Shown here: positions 46,391 through 57,475 of the stretch, piece by piece
How positions within the stretch are numbered: position 1 is the stretch's first letter
Layout of the letters: each line of letters begins with the position of its first letter
Source: Epinephelus fuscoguttatus
Lineage: Eukaryota; Chordata; Actinopteri; Perciformes; Serranidae
Assembly: GCF_011397635.1 (NCBI RefSeq)
Contig: NC_064755.1
Location: forward strand, 39,476,059 to 39,540,058
Direction of reading: 5' to 3'
Length of the DNA stretch: 64,000 bases
Position numbers and translations under genes: made by a program
Notes under the pieces: generated by a model
The model's input: only the letters and a program-made list of their open reading frames with translations
Database searches by the model: none
Told to the model about the DNA's origin: nothing

Positions 46391-48137
46391 CCATCCCATA
46401 AAGTCTTCAGACCAAGGACTTCATTATGGAGCTGTATCAATGTTCAAGGATGTCACTGAAGATGCTCAGAGACAAGTCTGGTTTTATCAGAAATGTTGAC
46501 CTGATGATGGCACTAAATGAAAAGTCAGAGGATCACCAAAGTCAGCAGGATTCATCCTCTGGGGAACATGAATGTGTGAATAAAGTGTCATGACAATCCA
46601 TCTAATAGTTGTTGAGATGTTTTAGTCTGGACCACAGTGGTTGCTGCTCACATGGCTACACAGGAGTTTTCCGTCCATTTACTAGCATCAGCAGACTGAC
46701 GTAGCCCAGCCACCCTCCAGCTCCTCCTCCTCTGGGAGTTCTGGTTCTGCTTCAGGTCCCTTCCTTCCCACAAGGAGGTGCCCAGGAGTTATCTGATCAG
46801 ACCCTGAACGTCATCAACACTCAACTGCTTTTACAGTTACAGTTGCAAAGTAACTCAGAGCTGCCTTCCAGATATGTAATCTCCCTCCAGTCTCTCAGGT
46901 TGAGCTCACACACCACCCAAAGAAAACCAAGCCATTCTCACTCAAATAGTCAAATACTGATGCTTGGTCAGTGGCCCTCAGTCTCTGATACTGACGCACT
47001 AAGGCTCCCTTTTGTGTCCTCATCTCTTATGAGATGCACCAAGCTTTCAGCTAACTCCACAGTAAACCCATCTGCATCATAATTACATACAGAGCAACTG
47101 ACGCAGTATAAAATCCAAGAAAGTCAACGTAGGGAGGAGGTTAGGGGGGATGGGTGAGCCAAACAAACACAGGACTTTCACCCACGAATGTTCATGTCCC
47201 ATGTGAAGCCAAAACTCAATGTCATTCAAACCCAAACCATGATCTGAAGTTTTGCTGCGTAAACCCAACCAAGTAAATCTGATAACGAAGTAAACCAACG
47301 CTGGAAGTTTATTTTGAAAAGAAACTGTGTGCACATAAATTACGGAAACTGATGCGTTCAAAACTGAAACTGCAGGGTTACCTAGAGCATCATTGTTTGA
47401 CACGTTCCGGACCAAGCTGCCATCTTTGAAGAGCTGGGAGGGAAAACGTATTGAGAAAACATTTAGTCTGTTTGTGTCTGTGATCTCGAGCTTTCAATCA
47501 TCTTCTTCATCACGATACCTAGCTACATGTATTTTCTAACATTACATTTATATTATTTATTCATGTATATTGCTTTAGGTTCTTGACTATTGATTGTTGT
47601 TAATCTTCATCAGCGGAGTTCTTGTGACCTGTGTGTCTCTAAACAAGTCTCTTTCCTGACCATAATAAAGATGAAGTTCGGGTTCATAGTTGAAAGCAAG
47701 TAACTGGAGCTTCAGTCAAGAGCATTCTGTCAAATTTTCTTTCTTTCTTTCTTTTCTTCCTTTACCTCTGGAGGCACAGCCCGTAATTTTTCGACTAACA
47801 GAAGTGCAGGGGCCTCGGGGATCGCTCACCCCCTTCACTTCCGGCGGTGCCCCCAGGGAATCGCCTTGTTGTTTACAAATACTTCGGGTAGAAAACCAGC
47901 AGAGTTTAGCTATATATCACATTTTTCACGTCACTATATCACAATGTAGACTAATCTGATGTTTGTAAAGTCTATAAACACAATGATTGAAGAAACGTTA
48001 CTATTTCTGTGTGCATGTTTTGTAATTAATAACATGGTTATCGTAGATTAGCTGGGCTAACCGTTAGCTGTTAGCCCCATTAGTGGTGTCTGTAGTAACT
48101 CAGTAATTCAATAAACCGTCCGTGAAAATTTTTTATT
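46391..48137 (-). other. gramd2a first intron, unique sequence
   Basis: No gene recognised. 47800-47880 is a GC-rich patch (GGGGCCTCGGGGATCGCTCA, CTTCCGGCGGTGCCCCC) that looks like part of another repeat. Confidence 0.4.
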
Positions 48138-48392
48138 TTCCAGCGGATATCTTAGTTACAACATGATTGAGCTAGCAAAGCAGTTTTGTATTGATATGTG
48201 TGGTATTTATTCAGTTTTGGGAAATCACGATGTCTAGAAAGCATCAGGGGCTGCAGCTGACAAGGACAGCTAACAGCAGCAGCAAAGCTAACATCAGGAC
48301 GTCATCTGTTAAAAGCCTCCTGTTGTCGGATACGACATGAAACTACTCCAGTTAGCTCAATCATGTTGTAACTAAGACATCCGCTGGAAAAA
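48138..48392. repeat. Inverted repeat with ~40-bp arms
   Basis: CCAGCGGATATCTTAGTTAC and AACATGATTGAGCTAGC near 48140-48177 are mirrored by GTTAGCTCAATCATGTTGTA and ACTAAGACATCCGCTGG near 48350-48388. The loop of about 170 bp contains the TAGCTGTTAGCC-like and CAGCAGCAAAGC motifs. It may be a MITE or hairpin; no target duplication was defined. Confidence 0.75.
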
Positions 48393-49267
48393 ATATTTTT
48401 TTCACGTTGACGAGACGGCGTTTTGGGTGGAGCGGTTGCCATGGACGCGGAGCTTGCTGTTTCTGTAGGTAGGCTACACATTTCCTGGGGACACCTGCAT
48501 GTCTCTGCCCCGCCCTCTCCATCGTGATTGGCTACAGCGCCGCATCGTTCAAACTCAAACCCACGCCCTCCCCCCTCTCTGTAGTCGTCTTTCACACAGG
48601 GCTGCCGACAGATTCTACAATGTAAATTGCAGAATCTGTCTTGAGAAATTACATGACAGTCAACAGGAACTGTAAAGGAAACAGTTCCCAGGCTCACATT
48701 GTCAACAATTCCATTTCTATGACAACACAACAAACCCTGATCTGCTGATGAAGACGATGTGATGCAGTCGAAAGCTCTGGAAAAGGTCAGTAAGGGCCTG
48801 TGTCCACAAAGCATTCTTCTATAGCAGACAAGCAGTGGCAGGGCGCTTCACCTCAGCGCTTCATATAAAAAGCCCTCCCAGCGTCAGTGTTGATGACGCT
48901 ACTTTAACAGAGGGCTGACCACACAGATAACAGTCGTACAAGATATCACTTCATCAACGCGGTGATAAAAGCACCAGCAAACTCAGTGTCTGACTGATGT
49001 GCTCTCACAAATGAGCTTTTCTGTCTCTGTTATAGTATAGATAGTTTTCGTCCGACATTTTGTTCAGCTGGGATGAACACGGCCAGAGCACGCTTCTCTT
49101 CCATTTTGTTTGCCTGAAAACCAGCGACCAGTGTCTTTCTGGAAAGTTCACAGATTACTAAGCACTGGGACCTGCTGCACAAAACACCTTAACTTTTCTC
49201 CATAATAATGACCCTTAAGGCTTAATTTCTCCTAAGTTGAGCGACGTACACAGTTGCACAAAATCCC
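48393..49267 (-). other. gramd2a first intron, unique sequence
   Basis: Contains a GC-richer stretch (48410-48600). The 170-codon minus-strand frame 48302-48814 spans the inverted repeat and shows no recognisable domain; I see no gene. Confidence 0.4.
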
Positions 49268-49480
49268 TTAAAATGGACTTGTATAGCACCTTTCTAGTCT
49301 TCCAAACACTCAAAGCGTTACGTCACAGTCACCCATTCACACACAGGTGCTCTAGGCTACCACACATGGTGCCACCTGTGTTGACCTACTCAGTAACCAC
49401 TCACACACTCTCACACACCAATGGAACAGCCATCAGGAGCACTTTAGGGTTCAGTATCTTGCCCAGTGAAGCTTCGTTAT
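49268..49480. repeat. Dispersed repeat with GGGTTCAGTATCTTGCCCA motif
   Basis: ACTTGTATAGCACCTTTCTA, CACTCAAAGCGTTACGTCAC, CAGTCACCCATTCACACACA and AGGGTTCAGTATCTTGCCCA form the order typical of a common fish interspersed repeat. Class unknown to me. Confidence 0.5.
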
Positions 49481-49784
49481 CAAATCTTCTAAACAGACAG
49501 AACATAATCCAGATAGAATCCTGATATCCAGCTCTATGTGGTTTGTGTCCACGGCTGCAGAACCAGTGAAACCAGTCAGTTAGGTTTATCCTGATGGTCA
49601 GACTGGTCTCCACCACAGCAGCATCCTCTTTAATCAAATGTATGCAAACAATAAGAAAATAATATTCCACTAAAACCACAACTCATTTTCCTCCGTCTGT
49701 TCATACATCACAGCACCTGCTGCACAGGTCGACTCACGACGTCTACTCACCAACTGAAAAGTGACATGTCACAACGGCAGAGGT

Positions 49785-51370
49785 GGAAAGTAACTAAGTA
49801 CTTTTATTTCAAGTACTGCACATAAGTACAAACTTCATATTATGTTACTTCATACCTCTACTCTATCTCAGAGGTAAATTTTGTACATTTTACTGCATGT
49901 GTCTGTTTCTTTTCAGACAACTGTTTCATCCACCTCCTAATCTGTTTTTCTAGCTGGCATATTCTTCTATTTTGTTACTTATTTGTTTATTTTAACTTAT
50001 GTATTTACTTATTTATTGACTGATTCAAATTGTTTCCTTATGTTTAAGTTTTTTTTTAATTGCTTTACTGTTATGTTTTGTTTATGTTCATGTTAAACAC
50101 GGCTGTTTTTCCGACTTTATAGTGATTCGTGGTTCTCACAGGACAGTCACGCTACAAACACATGATGATCATATAGGATATGATGCATCGATGTAGATTA
50201 AAGCCAACAGTATATAAAAGAGTTAAAATAAGCTCACCCTTAAACATCTGCAGCGGTAAAATGACACGGAAACTCTTTACTGCACTTAACTACATTTTGC
50301 TGACACATACTTCTACTTAAGTAAGGTTTTAATTCCAGGACTTTTACTTGTAGTGGAGTATTTTCACAGTGTGGTATTAGTACTTTTACTTTTTAACATG
50401 TAAAGGACGGAACTTTCCTGGTGTTATTATATTTCTCCTATTGTCTTCCGTCCCTCCTGTCTGTAGCTCACTGTTTCCTCCCGATGACATGAAAAATATA
50501 AAACATAACATAAAAACACATAAAAATCCTTAATTATAAAAAAACATGTTTGTTAAACAGATGAAGACGTTTCAGATCATCATGCAAATAATATCACAGT
50601 TGTTGTTATGATACTAATATGAGGCGAGATGATGAGTGACAACAGTGAGTAATAACCCAGGTGACAGTTAATTTGAATCCCATAGAGGAGGTGAGAAACG
50701 TCTCTGTGGGTGAAGGACTGTGATAAACGTCTCTGTGGGCGGAGGACTGTGGGGTTTTTCTTTGGAGCTTGCCTGGTTCTGCCGCCTCTCAGTGAATGAG
50801 GTGTTTTGTTTGCGGTGCCGGAGAGACCCGAGAGCCTCTGAACACACAGGAGGAAACAGAAAACACAGCGAGCGGGCCGAGCCAAAACACCAGGCTGTGT
50901 ATTCAGATCTTCCTCCGCCTCTGTGAACCAACATATGGTGATATCCAGCAGTGGAAGGAGTACTCAGATCGTGTGAAAATACTCTGTTACAGCCATCACT
51001 CATCACTGTACTCGAGTAAAAGTTAAGAAGTATTACAAGCAAATTGTACCTGAAGTAAAAGTACTCATTATACAATCAGAGTGTTAAACTATGGAGCTCA
51101 TCAAAGGTCCTTAAAATCTTATTATTTTTTAAATCTTACATGCATACAACAAGATGAAACAACTGTAATTTAAAACTTAATCTTTCTTATCCATGTTAAT
51201 TACAGCACATCTTCAGCCTCTGATCAGCTACAGTCACTGAAAACACCCGCAACGCTGTGCTGAGCTTTTCATCTATTATACTGCATCATGTCTCATAAAT
51301 TTATCATGTTCTCTCTACATCAAAGAAACTGTAGCTATCAGAGAAATGTAGTGTAACACATCCCTTTAAC
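49785..51370. repeat. Repeat family K, two copies
   Basis: 49785-50425 (GGAAAGTAACTAAGTACTTT, ACTTTTACTTGTAGTGGAGT) and 50945-51370 (AAATACTCTGTTACAGCC, GAAGTAAAAGTACTCATTAT). Between them, 50640-50940 contains a short doubled phrase GTGAAGGACTGTGATAAACG / GGCGGAGGACTGTGGGG and no gene. Confidence 0.55.
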
Positions 51371-51416
51371 CATTAAGTGCTTTGCAGTGAGGGAAGAAGC
51401 AATCAGGTCTTTAACT

Positions 51417-51600
51417 TAAAGGTACAGTGTGAAAGATTTAGCGGGAATTGTTGGCGTAGAAACTTCTCCTGGTTAGAATTCCTTCAGTGTTCATTGCTCA
51501 GCAGGTTATAACCAGGAACCGAATTATCTGCAGAGGTCTCTTTTTTTAAACCGAGAACCAATAAAGCAGTTACATGTTATAAATCAGTGTTTCTCCTACG
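51417..51600. mobile_element. MITE family P, truncated copy
   Basis: TTAAAGGTACAGTGTGAAAG, CTTCTCCTGGTTAGAATTCC and TATCTGCAGAGGTCTC. Similarity fades after about 51600. Confidence 0.6.
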
Positions 51601-51686
51601 GGGTTTGACATCTTGGAAACCAGCCGTTAGCCTTGCACCTGCTAATGTGCGCTCACCCTTTTTCTCTGATACAATAACAGCCAGAT

Positions 51687-52784
51687 GTTAAAGCAGCTGT
51701 GTGGAACTTTTTACCATTTATAAAACTGTCCCTAGTTCGTATCACCCCTCCTTGAAGATCTGCATATTTATTTGAACCCAACAGTGACAAAAAAGCCTTT
51801 CTCTACATGGCTATTTAGCGTAGCCTCGGTCGGGTCAGACACAGCAGAACTCAGCAAACCAGAATACAGCACCCGGAGGCAGAAGTAAGTCTGCACTCCC
51901 GCAGCCATTAAACCACAGAAGAAGAAGGAGCCGTGTTTACCAGTAGGATTTAAGAAACAGGCTAAATGACATGTAGTAGGGAGTAGTCTCTTGTACAGTA
52001 GGTGGTATGCACCTGTTTGCAATCCGCCAATAAATCGAGAGAAGAAGAAGAGCCGTGTTTACAGAGAGTGTTCTTCGAGTAAGCGGTACGCAACGGGCAT
52101 TGCTGAACACATAACAGTTTTACCAGATGTATCTATAAGGACTTGGTTGTACTTTCGATGTCATGGCGGATAAAGAAGGAGCACCATCTCAAAGCAAAAG
52201 AACAGAAGAACAGAAGAAGGCTAAACGGGACAGTGACAGGGCTCGAGCCCAAACGCTTGTAAACCTCGGTCGGGCATTCACCAAGTGGAGAGAGCTGAGA
52301 GATTTGAAAGGTTTTAAAACTGATCCCGAGTTGGCCCTTTTCCTAATCGACAGGTATGTCATTTTTGTTTTTATTTAGAGAATATACCGAAACTTGTTAG
52401 ACGTTGTTTAACTTCAATATATGACGACATGGAAGTTATAAGCAAGCTAAATGTAACGTTAGCTGATGTGAACCGCTTTTAACGTTACAACAAACGCCAC
52501 AAAATTATCTGTGACTGTGACCATGAACACAAATACACAGCAGGCAGATGTCCTCAGTTTATAAGAAATTCAGAGCGACACCAGAACATTTATGATTTTC
52601 CTCTCGCTCTCCAAAACAAATGCATGCGGTAATTGCCGGTTGCAGTCGAGATTTTATGAATGAAGCCGAATGCTGGCTGCAGTCGGAATTTTACGACACC
52701 AGGCTGTGGGTGTCATACCGCTTCGACCAAAGGGGGCACTATAATCAACAAAAACGTAAAATTCCGCACAGCTGCTTTAAGGAA
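51687..52784 (+). mobile_element. TTAA-flanked DNA transposon (Kolobok/piggyBac-like) with one coding exon
   Basis: The left end TTAAAGCAGCTGTGTGGAAC and the right end reverse-complemented TTAAAGCAGCTGTGCGGAAT form terminal inverted repeats starting with TTAA, the target duplication of Kolobok and piggyBac elements. Length is about 1.1 kb. It retains a first coding exon (52163-52353) but no transposase core, so it is non-autonomous. Confidence 0.65.
52163..52353 (+). CDS. First exon of a transposon-associated multicopy protein, isolated
   Basis: The ATG at 52163 opens 63 codons plus 2 nt to a GT donor (GACAG|gtatgt). The peptide starts MADKEGAPSQSKRTEEQKKA, is strongly basic (KKAKRDSDRARAQ), and continues NLGRAFTKWRELRDLKGF and TDPELALFLIDR. 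From memory, such N-terminal modules (basic tract, then R(A/I)F.RWR.L...KG...D.E.A.FLLDR) head many fish proteins linked to TTAA-type transposons. No downstream exon is recognisable before the element ends at 52784, so this is a remnant. Function is unknown. Confidence 0.45.
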
Positions 52785-53516
52785 GTTTTTACAGGGAGCA
52801 AAATTATCCACAGCGGTCTCTCCGTCTCCAGGTCTCAATCCAAAATCGTCAAAATCCGGCACTTGGGAAGTGACTTGTGGCGTCAGAAACCAACGAAAAA
52901 AGGTTGATATGTGACGAGGTCGGGGTGAGAATGTGTTGATCCATACTAAAATATATGTACAGACAAAAGCCAAAAATAGCATGCACCAAAAATATTCAAC
53001 AATTTCTACAATCAGGCTTCCATCTCACTATCTGCATCGCCAATTTCCCGTCTCCAAAATGTTCGTAAGCATGGGTCAAAGTTCCTCCCACTGAGTCTGT
53101 TTTATAGATCACATATGATCTTTTGCGTGGGAAGTGGCGTACGCTTCTTTCAGGCCTCGTTTTGTGTGTACGCAATGTTCATAAGTGAGACCTCAGGTGA
53201 TTTAAACCGGTTCAAACACCGGTACAAGGAGGGGCTGCTAACTACAGCGGCCGATACAAAAACATGAATGTCTCTATCTAGAGCCGGTGTCTGGTTTGTC
53301 CATTCTGGGCTACTGTAGAAACATAGCAGTGCAACATGGTGATCTCCATAAACGAGGACCCGCTCCCTGTGTAGATATAAACTTCTCATTCTAAGGTAAT
53401 GAAAACACAATGATTCTTATTTTCAGGTGATTATACACCAAAGAAAACATACTTATTATATTATATTACATACCTGCAATGTATCCCCCTAAATCCTGCA
53501 CACTGGACCTTTAAGT
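52785..53516. mobile_element. MITE family P copy truncated on the left and carrying an insertion
   Basis: AATTATCCACAGCGGTCTCT (about 52802-52822) is followed, after an insert, by AGGTGATTTAAACCGG (53185), ACTACAGCGGCCGATAC and CTGCACACTGGACCTTTAA (ending 53516). Confidence 0.7.
52831..53185. mobile_element. Small MITE with AGGTCTCA inverted ends, nested in family P
   Basis: AGGTCTCAATCC at the left and AAGTGAGACCTC at the right form short terminal inverted repeats. The flanking sequence rejoins family P in register. Confidence 0.5.
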
Positions 53517-53519
53517 TAA

Positions 53520-54560
53520 AGCAGTAATACCACAGTGTGAAAATACTCTGTTACAAGTTCTGCACTGACAATCTTACTTAAGTAAAAGTATAGAAGTACT
53601 ATCAGAGAAATAAGCTTGAAGTATCAAAAAAAAAAAAAAAAAAAAAAGTAGTTGACGTGACTTTTTAACAAAACAAATGTCTAAACAAGCCACTGAGGGA
53701 TGAACAGGTGAACTTGTTCTGGACAGTCCGTTTATTCTCAATACAATACACACATGCTCACCATAGCACAGGAGGGCAACAGCATTGTTCAAACGTAATC
53801 ATTATTCCATTCAGCTAATTCAGTTTTACACGCTAATGCTTAAAGCTTTTCGACATGCTTCCACAACACGATCAAATCTGTTTGCCACCTGACTGCCATC
53901 ACCTGGAGCTCACCTATATGCACCTCACACATGAATGCTCCACTCTGAGTTCATAACTGCATGTCTATATTTATATTCACCTTGTTTAGATACGGCTAAT
54001 ATAAACCAAACTATGTTATGGCTCCAACAGTACTCATTAGGCAATTTAAGAACAGTATATATATTATATCATTCACATCTACGGACAATTTAGAGTCACC
54101 AGTTAACCTGCATGTCTTTGGACTGTGGGAGGAAGCTGGAGCACCTGGAGGAAACCCACGCTGACACAGGGAGAGCATGCAAACTCCACACAGGAGGGCT
54201 CCCCCACCCTGGGTTCGAACCCCAGGAACCCTCTTGCTGTGAGGTGGCATTGCTGACCATCGCACCAGCGTGCATCTGGTGAAGATGGAGCTCATTTAAC
54301 CTTCTAACTCAAGATACTTGTAGATAGTTTCATCAATAATCATACATCATAATTGATTAGCTGACTATATTTTGCATTAATGATGTAAATGTGTAAAGTA
54401 ATCTTTTAAATACATGTAGTGCAGTAAAAAGTACAATTTATTCCCAGAGAAACATAGTGGAGGAAAGGTATAAAGCTGCATACATATGAATACTCAAAGT
54501 ACAAGTAGCTTAAAACTGCACTTAAGTACTCGAGTAAATTCTACTTAGTTACATTCCACC
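53520..54560 (-). other. End of the gramd2a first intron: family K pieces and a SINE
   Basis: Family K fragments at 53520-53610 and 54360-54560 bracket unique sequence, a poly(A) tract at 53627-53647 and a SINE at 54070-54275. 54561-54803 is unique. Confidence 0.5.
54070..54275 (-). mobile_element. tRNA-derived SINE-like retroposon
   Basis: The minus strand shows GGGGTTCGAACCCAGGG (B-box), GCATGCTCTCCCTGTGTCAG and TTCCTCCCACAGTCCAAAGA. It closely matches the 36660-36886 copy. Confidence 0.65.
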
Positions 54561-54803
54561 TCTAGCAGCATCTGTGCACCACTGACACAGACACTATAAC
54601 AGCCTAACACAACTACCATTAAACATACTGTTCCCAGTAATGTAACTAACAGCAGTAACGATCCCGCTGATACTACAGTACTACCATCGTCACACTACAT
54701 AGCTAACACACGTTACTGACATTAAAAGGCACCACATCAGTGATGACATCAGCAGCGTGTCCCTTCTCACATTCACAGTGAAATACAACACAGTCACTCT
54801 TAC

Positions 54804-54966
54804 CTGTGTGTCCTGCAGTCTTCAATCAGGTCCGCGGCTGTACAGCAGGTACCCGGTCTGTCCGGTGACCGTTCGTCCGTCTGTCTGTCGGTCCGAGCGG
54901 AGCAGAGCTGCTGCTGCTGCTGCTGCAGGGAGTCCGCTGGACCAGCTGAGTCAAGTCCACACAGCT
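54804..54966 (-). other. gramd2a non-coding first exon (5' UTR)
   Basis: The minus strand reads ...GACTGCAGGACACACAG|GTAAGAGT, a strong donor at 54804 with no coding exon of its own, and the next exon starts at 39107 just before the ATG. It is GC-rich and includes a (CTG)n tract at 54908-54925 (CAG on the transcript). The 5' end is estimated; no TATA box was seen. That this exon belongs to gramd2a is inferred from strand, position and donor. Confidence 0.5.
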
Positions 54967-55015
54967 TAACACACACAAGACAGGAAGTGACAGGAAGTGG
55001 TCTTCAGAATAAAAG
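54967..55015 (-). promoter_or_regulatory. Putative gramd2a promoter segment with ETS-type sites
   Basis: Two GACAGGAAGTG units (54980-54998) give paired GGAA cores typical of ETS-family sites close to the inferred transcription start. Inferred only. Confidence 0.25.
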
Positions 55016-55382
55016 CATGTGGTGAAGAATTAACAAAATGAAAGCGTCAGTAAAGATGGAATAGTATGGGCAGGGTTTGGTTATATATTCAGACTATGTG
55101 ATTACAGAAATGCATTTAAACAGGGCCGTAATAATCTATAAGGGGGGGCAAGGGCCACACTGGACTGCCGGGCCCCCTTTAACCCTACAATCTCTGGAAT
55201 ACACTGCAAAACTATTTCATTTTTTGTCACTAATTTTAGTCTGTAATTCAGTCATTCTGGGGTCTGTTGAATACTTTTTAAAAACTATCTAAAATTATGT
55301 TTAATTTTCATTGATTACAGTGCCGCAGTGTGCTTTACGTACTTCCTTAAATAAGGTTGAAGATGTTTTCTCCACCTCTATT

Positions 55383-55856
55383 TAAAGGTCCAGTTTGTAA
55401 GATAATATATAATATAATAAGTGTCTTCATGGGTTGCACAGTGATGCAGTGGTTAGCACCGTCACCACAGCAAGAGGGTTCCTCATTCGAACCCAGGGTG
55501 GGGGAGCCCTTCTGTGCAGAGTCTGCATGTTCTCCCTGTGTCCAAAGACATGCAGGTTAATTGGCGACTCCAAATTGTCCGTAGGTGTGAATGGTTGTCT
55601 GTCTCTATGTGTCAGCCCTGTGATAGTCTGGTGACCTGTCCAGGGTGTACCCTGTCTTTCATTCAGTGTCAGCTGGGATAGGCTCCAGCCCCCAGTGACC
55701 TCTAACAGGATAAGAGGTTATGGAAAATAAATGATAAATGAGCTCCTGGTAAAAACCTCCTGAACAATGACCACAGCTAGTTGTAATCTGCACTCCTCAC
55801 TGCAAGATACAACTACCCCCACACACCCTTTACACACTGTTCCTTAAATAAAAAAC
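55383..55856. mobile_element. MITE family P copy split by a SINE
   Basis: TTAAAGGTCCAGTTTGTAAG (55383) and AAAAACCTCCTGAACAATGA through CACACTGTTCCTTAAAT (ending about 55856) are the two halves; the middle is a SINE-like element. Confidence 0.7.
55431..55738 (+). mobile_element. tRNA-derived SINE-like retroposon, longest copy
   Basis: Starts GGGTTGCACAGTGATGCAGT, with the A-box region GATGCAGTGGTTAGCACC and the B-box region ATTCGAACCCAGGG. The tRNA-unrelated body has CATGTTCTCCCTGTGTCC, GTCCAGGGTGTACCCTGTC and GGGATAGGCTCCAGCCCCC, and the tail is AATAAATGATAAATG. Confidence 0.7.
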
Positions 55857-56830
55857 AAAATTAAAAAGCAAAAAACACTTAATTACAGACAGAAATGACT
55901 CAATAAGTTGAGGATTTGTTTTGCAGTGTACCTAGTTTGTTTCTATCAAGCAGCAGACACACGGTGGGTATGGAGATTATGGGAACACACATCCCATTTT
56001 AAATAGAAAAATGTTACTTATAAATTGAAGTGACTGCTGTAAAACAGGATACAAATAGTTCAGTCCCACATGAAGTCGGAGCTGAGGTGCCCTTTAACAT
56101 GATGCATAAAACAGAGTCACAACACATTAAAATATGTCACTGAACTTCAGAGTCTCTGGAGGATAAATTATTTAGGAAACAAGCTTTAAAACACACTGGA
56201 CATCTACATTAAAAATATAAGGCACGTTTAAGACTCACTGCGCAGTAAGAAGAAGCAGTTTTCTGGGTTCACTTCCTCTCTGCTCTGAGCTGAAGGTCTG
56301 CTGTCACTATGAGGAAACCACATGCTCTGATCTGCTCTTTAATCTGCACTGAAACATCCTGTGAAGTTTACCAGCACTGAGAAGCAGAAGCTGTGAGGCG
56401 GGTGGAGTCGCGGTGGTGCAGCATGCGTGGTTCCTGATTATTTCCAGGTAAAACGCTCTCTTCTGTCACAAGGGTCATACAACAGGTACAGCGACCCATA
56501 ATTCAATGCTGTGAGTGAACCACGAAACCCCAAGAGAAAGTCAAAACATTTCTCTTTGAGCCATACACATAATTTTTCCTTGTATAATGAGATTTTGTTT
56601 GAGCTCCATTGTATTTGATTGGAGGCAGAAATCTTAAAGAAATTAAATCAAAACTTTCAGCATGATTGGAAACTTAAATGAGAAAATACAGCTTTGTTTT
56701 TATCTAGTTTTGGTGAACCGGCCCTTTAATTAATCTGTAACAGTACAGCAGCGCCTCTTTGTGGTGAAACAACCACACTGCATGAATCCTTTTATCTTAC
56801 ATTTGTCTGTAGTTTGTCAATTCTGCATTT
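55857..56830. other. Intergenic sequence, no gene recognised
   Basis: Unique AT-rich DNA between the gramd2a promoter side and the znf609 3' side. No repeat family or RNA gene recognised. Confidence 0.45.
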
Positions 56831-57475
56831 AAAGTGAGCCGAATTAGCCACTAGCAGCTCCTGTTTGCAGTGTACCCATCAATGTACCGACAACTGTCAC
56901 TGGATGACTCAGATCCTGAAGTAAACTTAAAAACACGATGATTCTCAGGCAGATTCTGCAGTAACGAGAAGCGTCTTTTTTTCTCTTTATGATTTCTTAG
57001 CAGGATTATGGACGTTTACTCATGACAGCCATCTCCCCAGAAAAGCGTAAGTCACACTGAATTTAAAAATATGTGTGTGTGGATTTGACAAAGATACGAC
57101 TCTGAGAAGAGGTAGTTAAAATACGTGAGTCACAGCTTTGTTTGGGACTGCTAACAGCTCTGAGCTGCATCTTGAGCCCCGTTTTTTTAACCTGTTTATA
57201 TTTAGTTTTCATTAAAAGTATGCCGAATTATTTATTAGCAGGTCCTGTTTGCAGTGTACCCATGGATGTACAGAGAACTGTCACTGGATTACTTTAAAAC
57301 CAAGGAAAACTTAAAAACATGACAATTCTCAAGCAGGTTCTGCAGTTATAAGGAGGGTTTTTGTTCCTATGATTTCTATGAGATTTATGGAAGTTTCTTC
57401 AGGACGGACATCAGAGTTGATGATATCCTCAGGAAGTGTAAGTCACATTGAATCTACAGATATGTGTTCATGTTG
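56831..57475 (+). repeat. Diverged direct segmental duplication (~250-bp units)
   Basis: 56831-57077 and 57214-57475 share the ordered blocks GCCGAATTA, AGCAG.TCCTGTTTGCAGTG, TACCCAT..ATGTAC, GAACTGTCACTGGAT, ACTTAAAAACA, CAG.TTCTGCAGT and GTAAGTCACA.TGAAT. Offset is about 385-395 bp and identity roughly 70% by eye. No coding signal. Confidence 0.7.

Noticed and set aside
48302..48814. 170-codon minus-strand gene in the gramd2a first intron
   Set aside because: No domain recognised, overlaps an inverted repeat, and lacks supporting splice or promoter signals.
55431..55738. Functional tRNA gene (A-box and B-box present)
   Set aside because: Spacing and body extend far beyond a tRNA, no cloverleaf closes, and the same unit recurs as a dispersed SINE.
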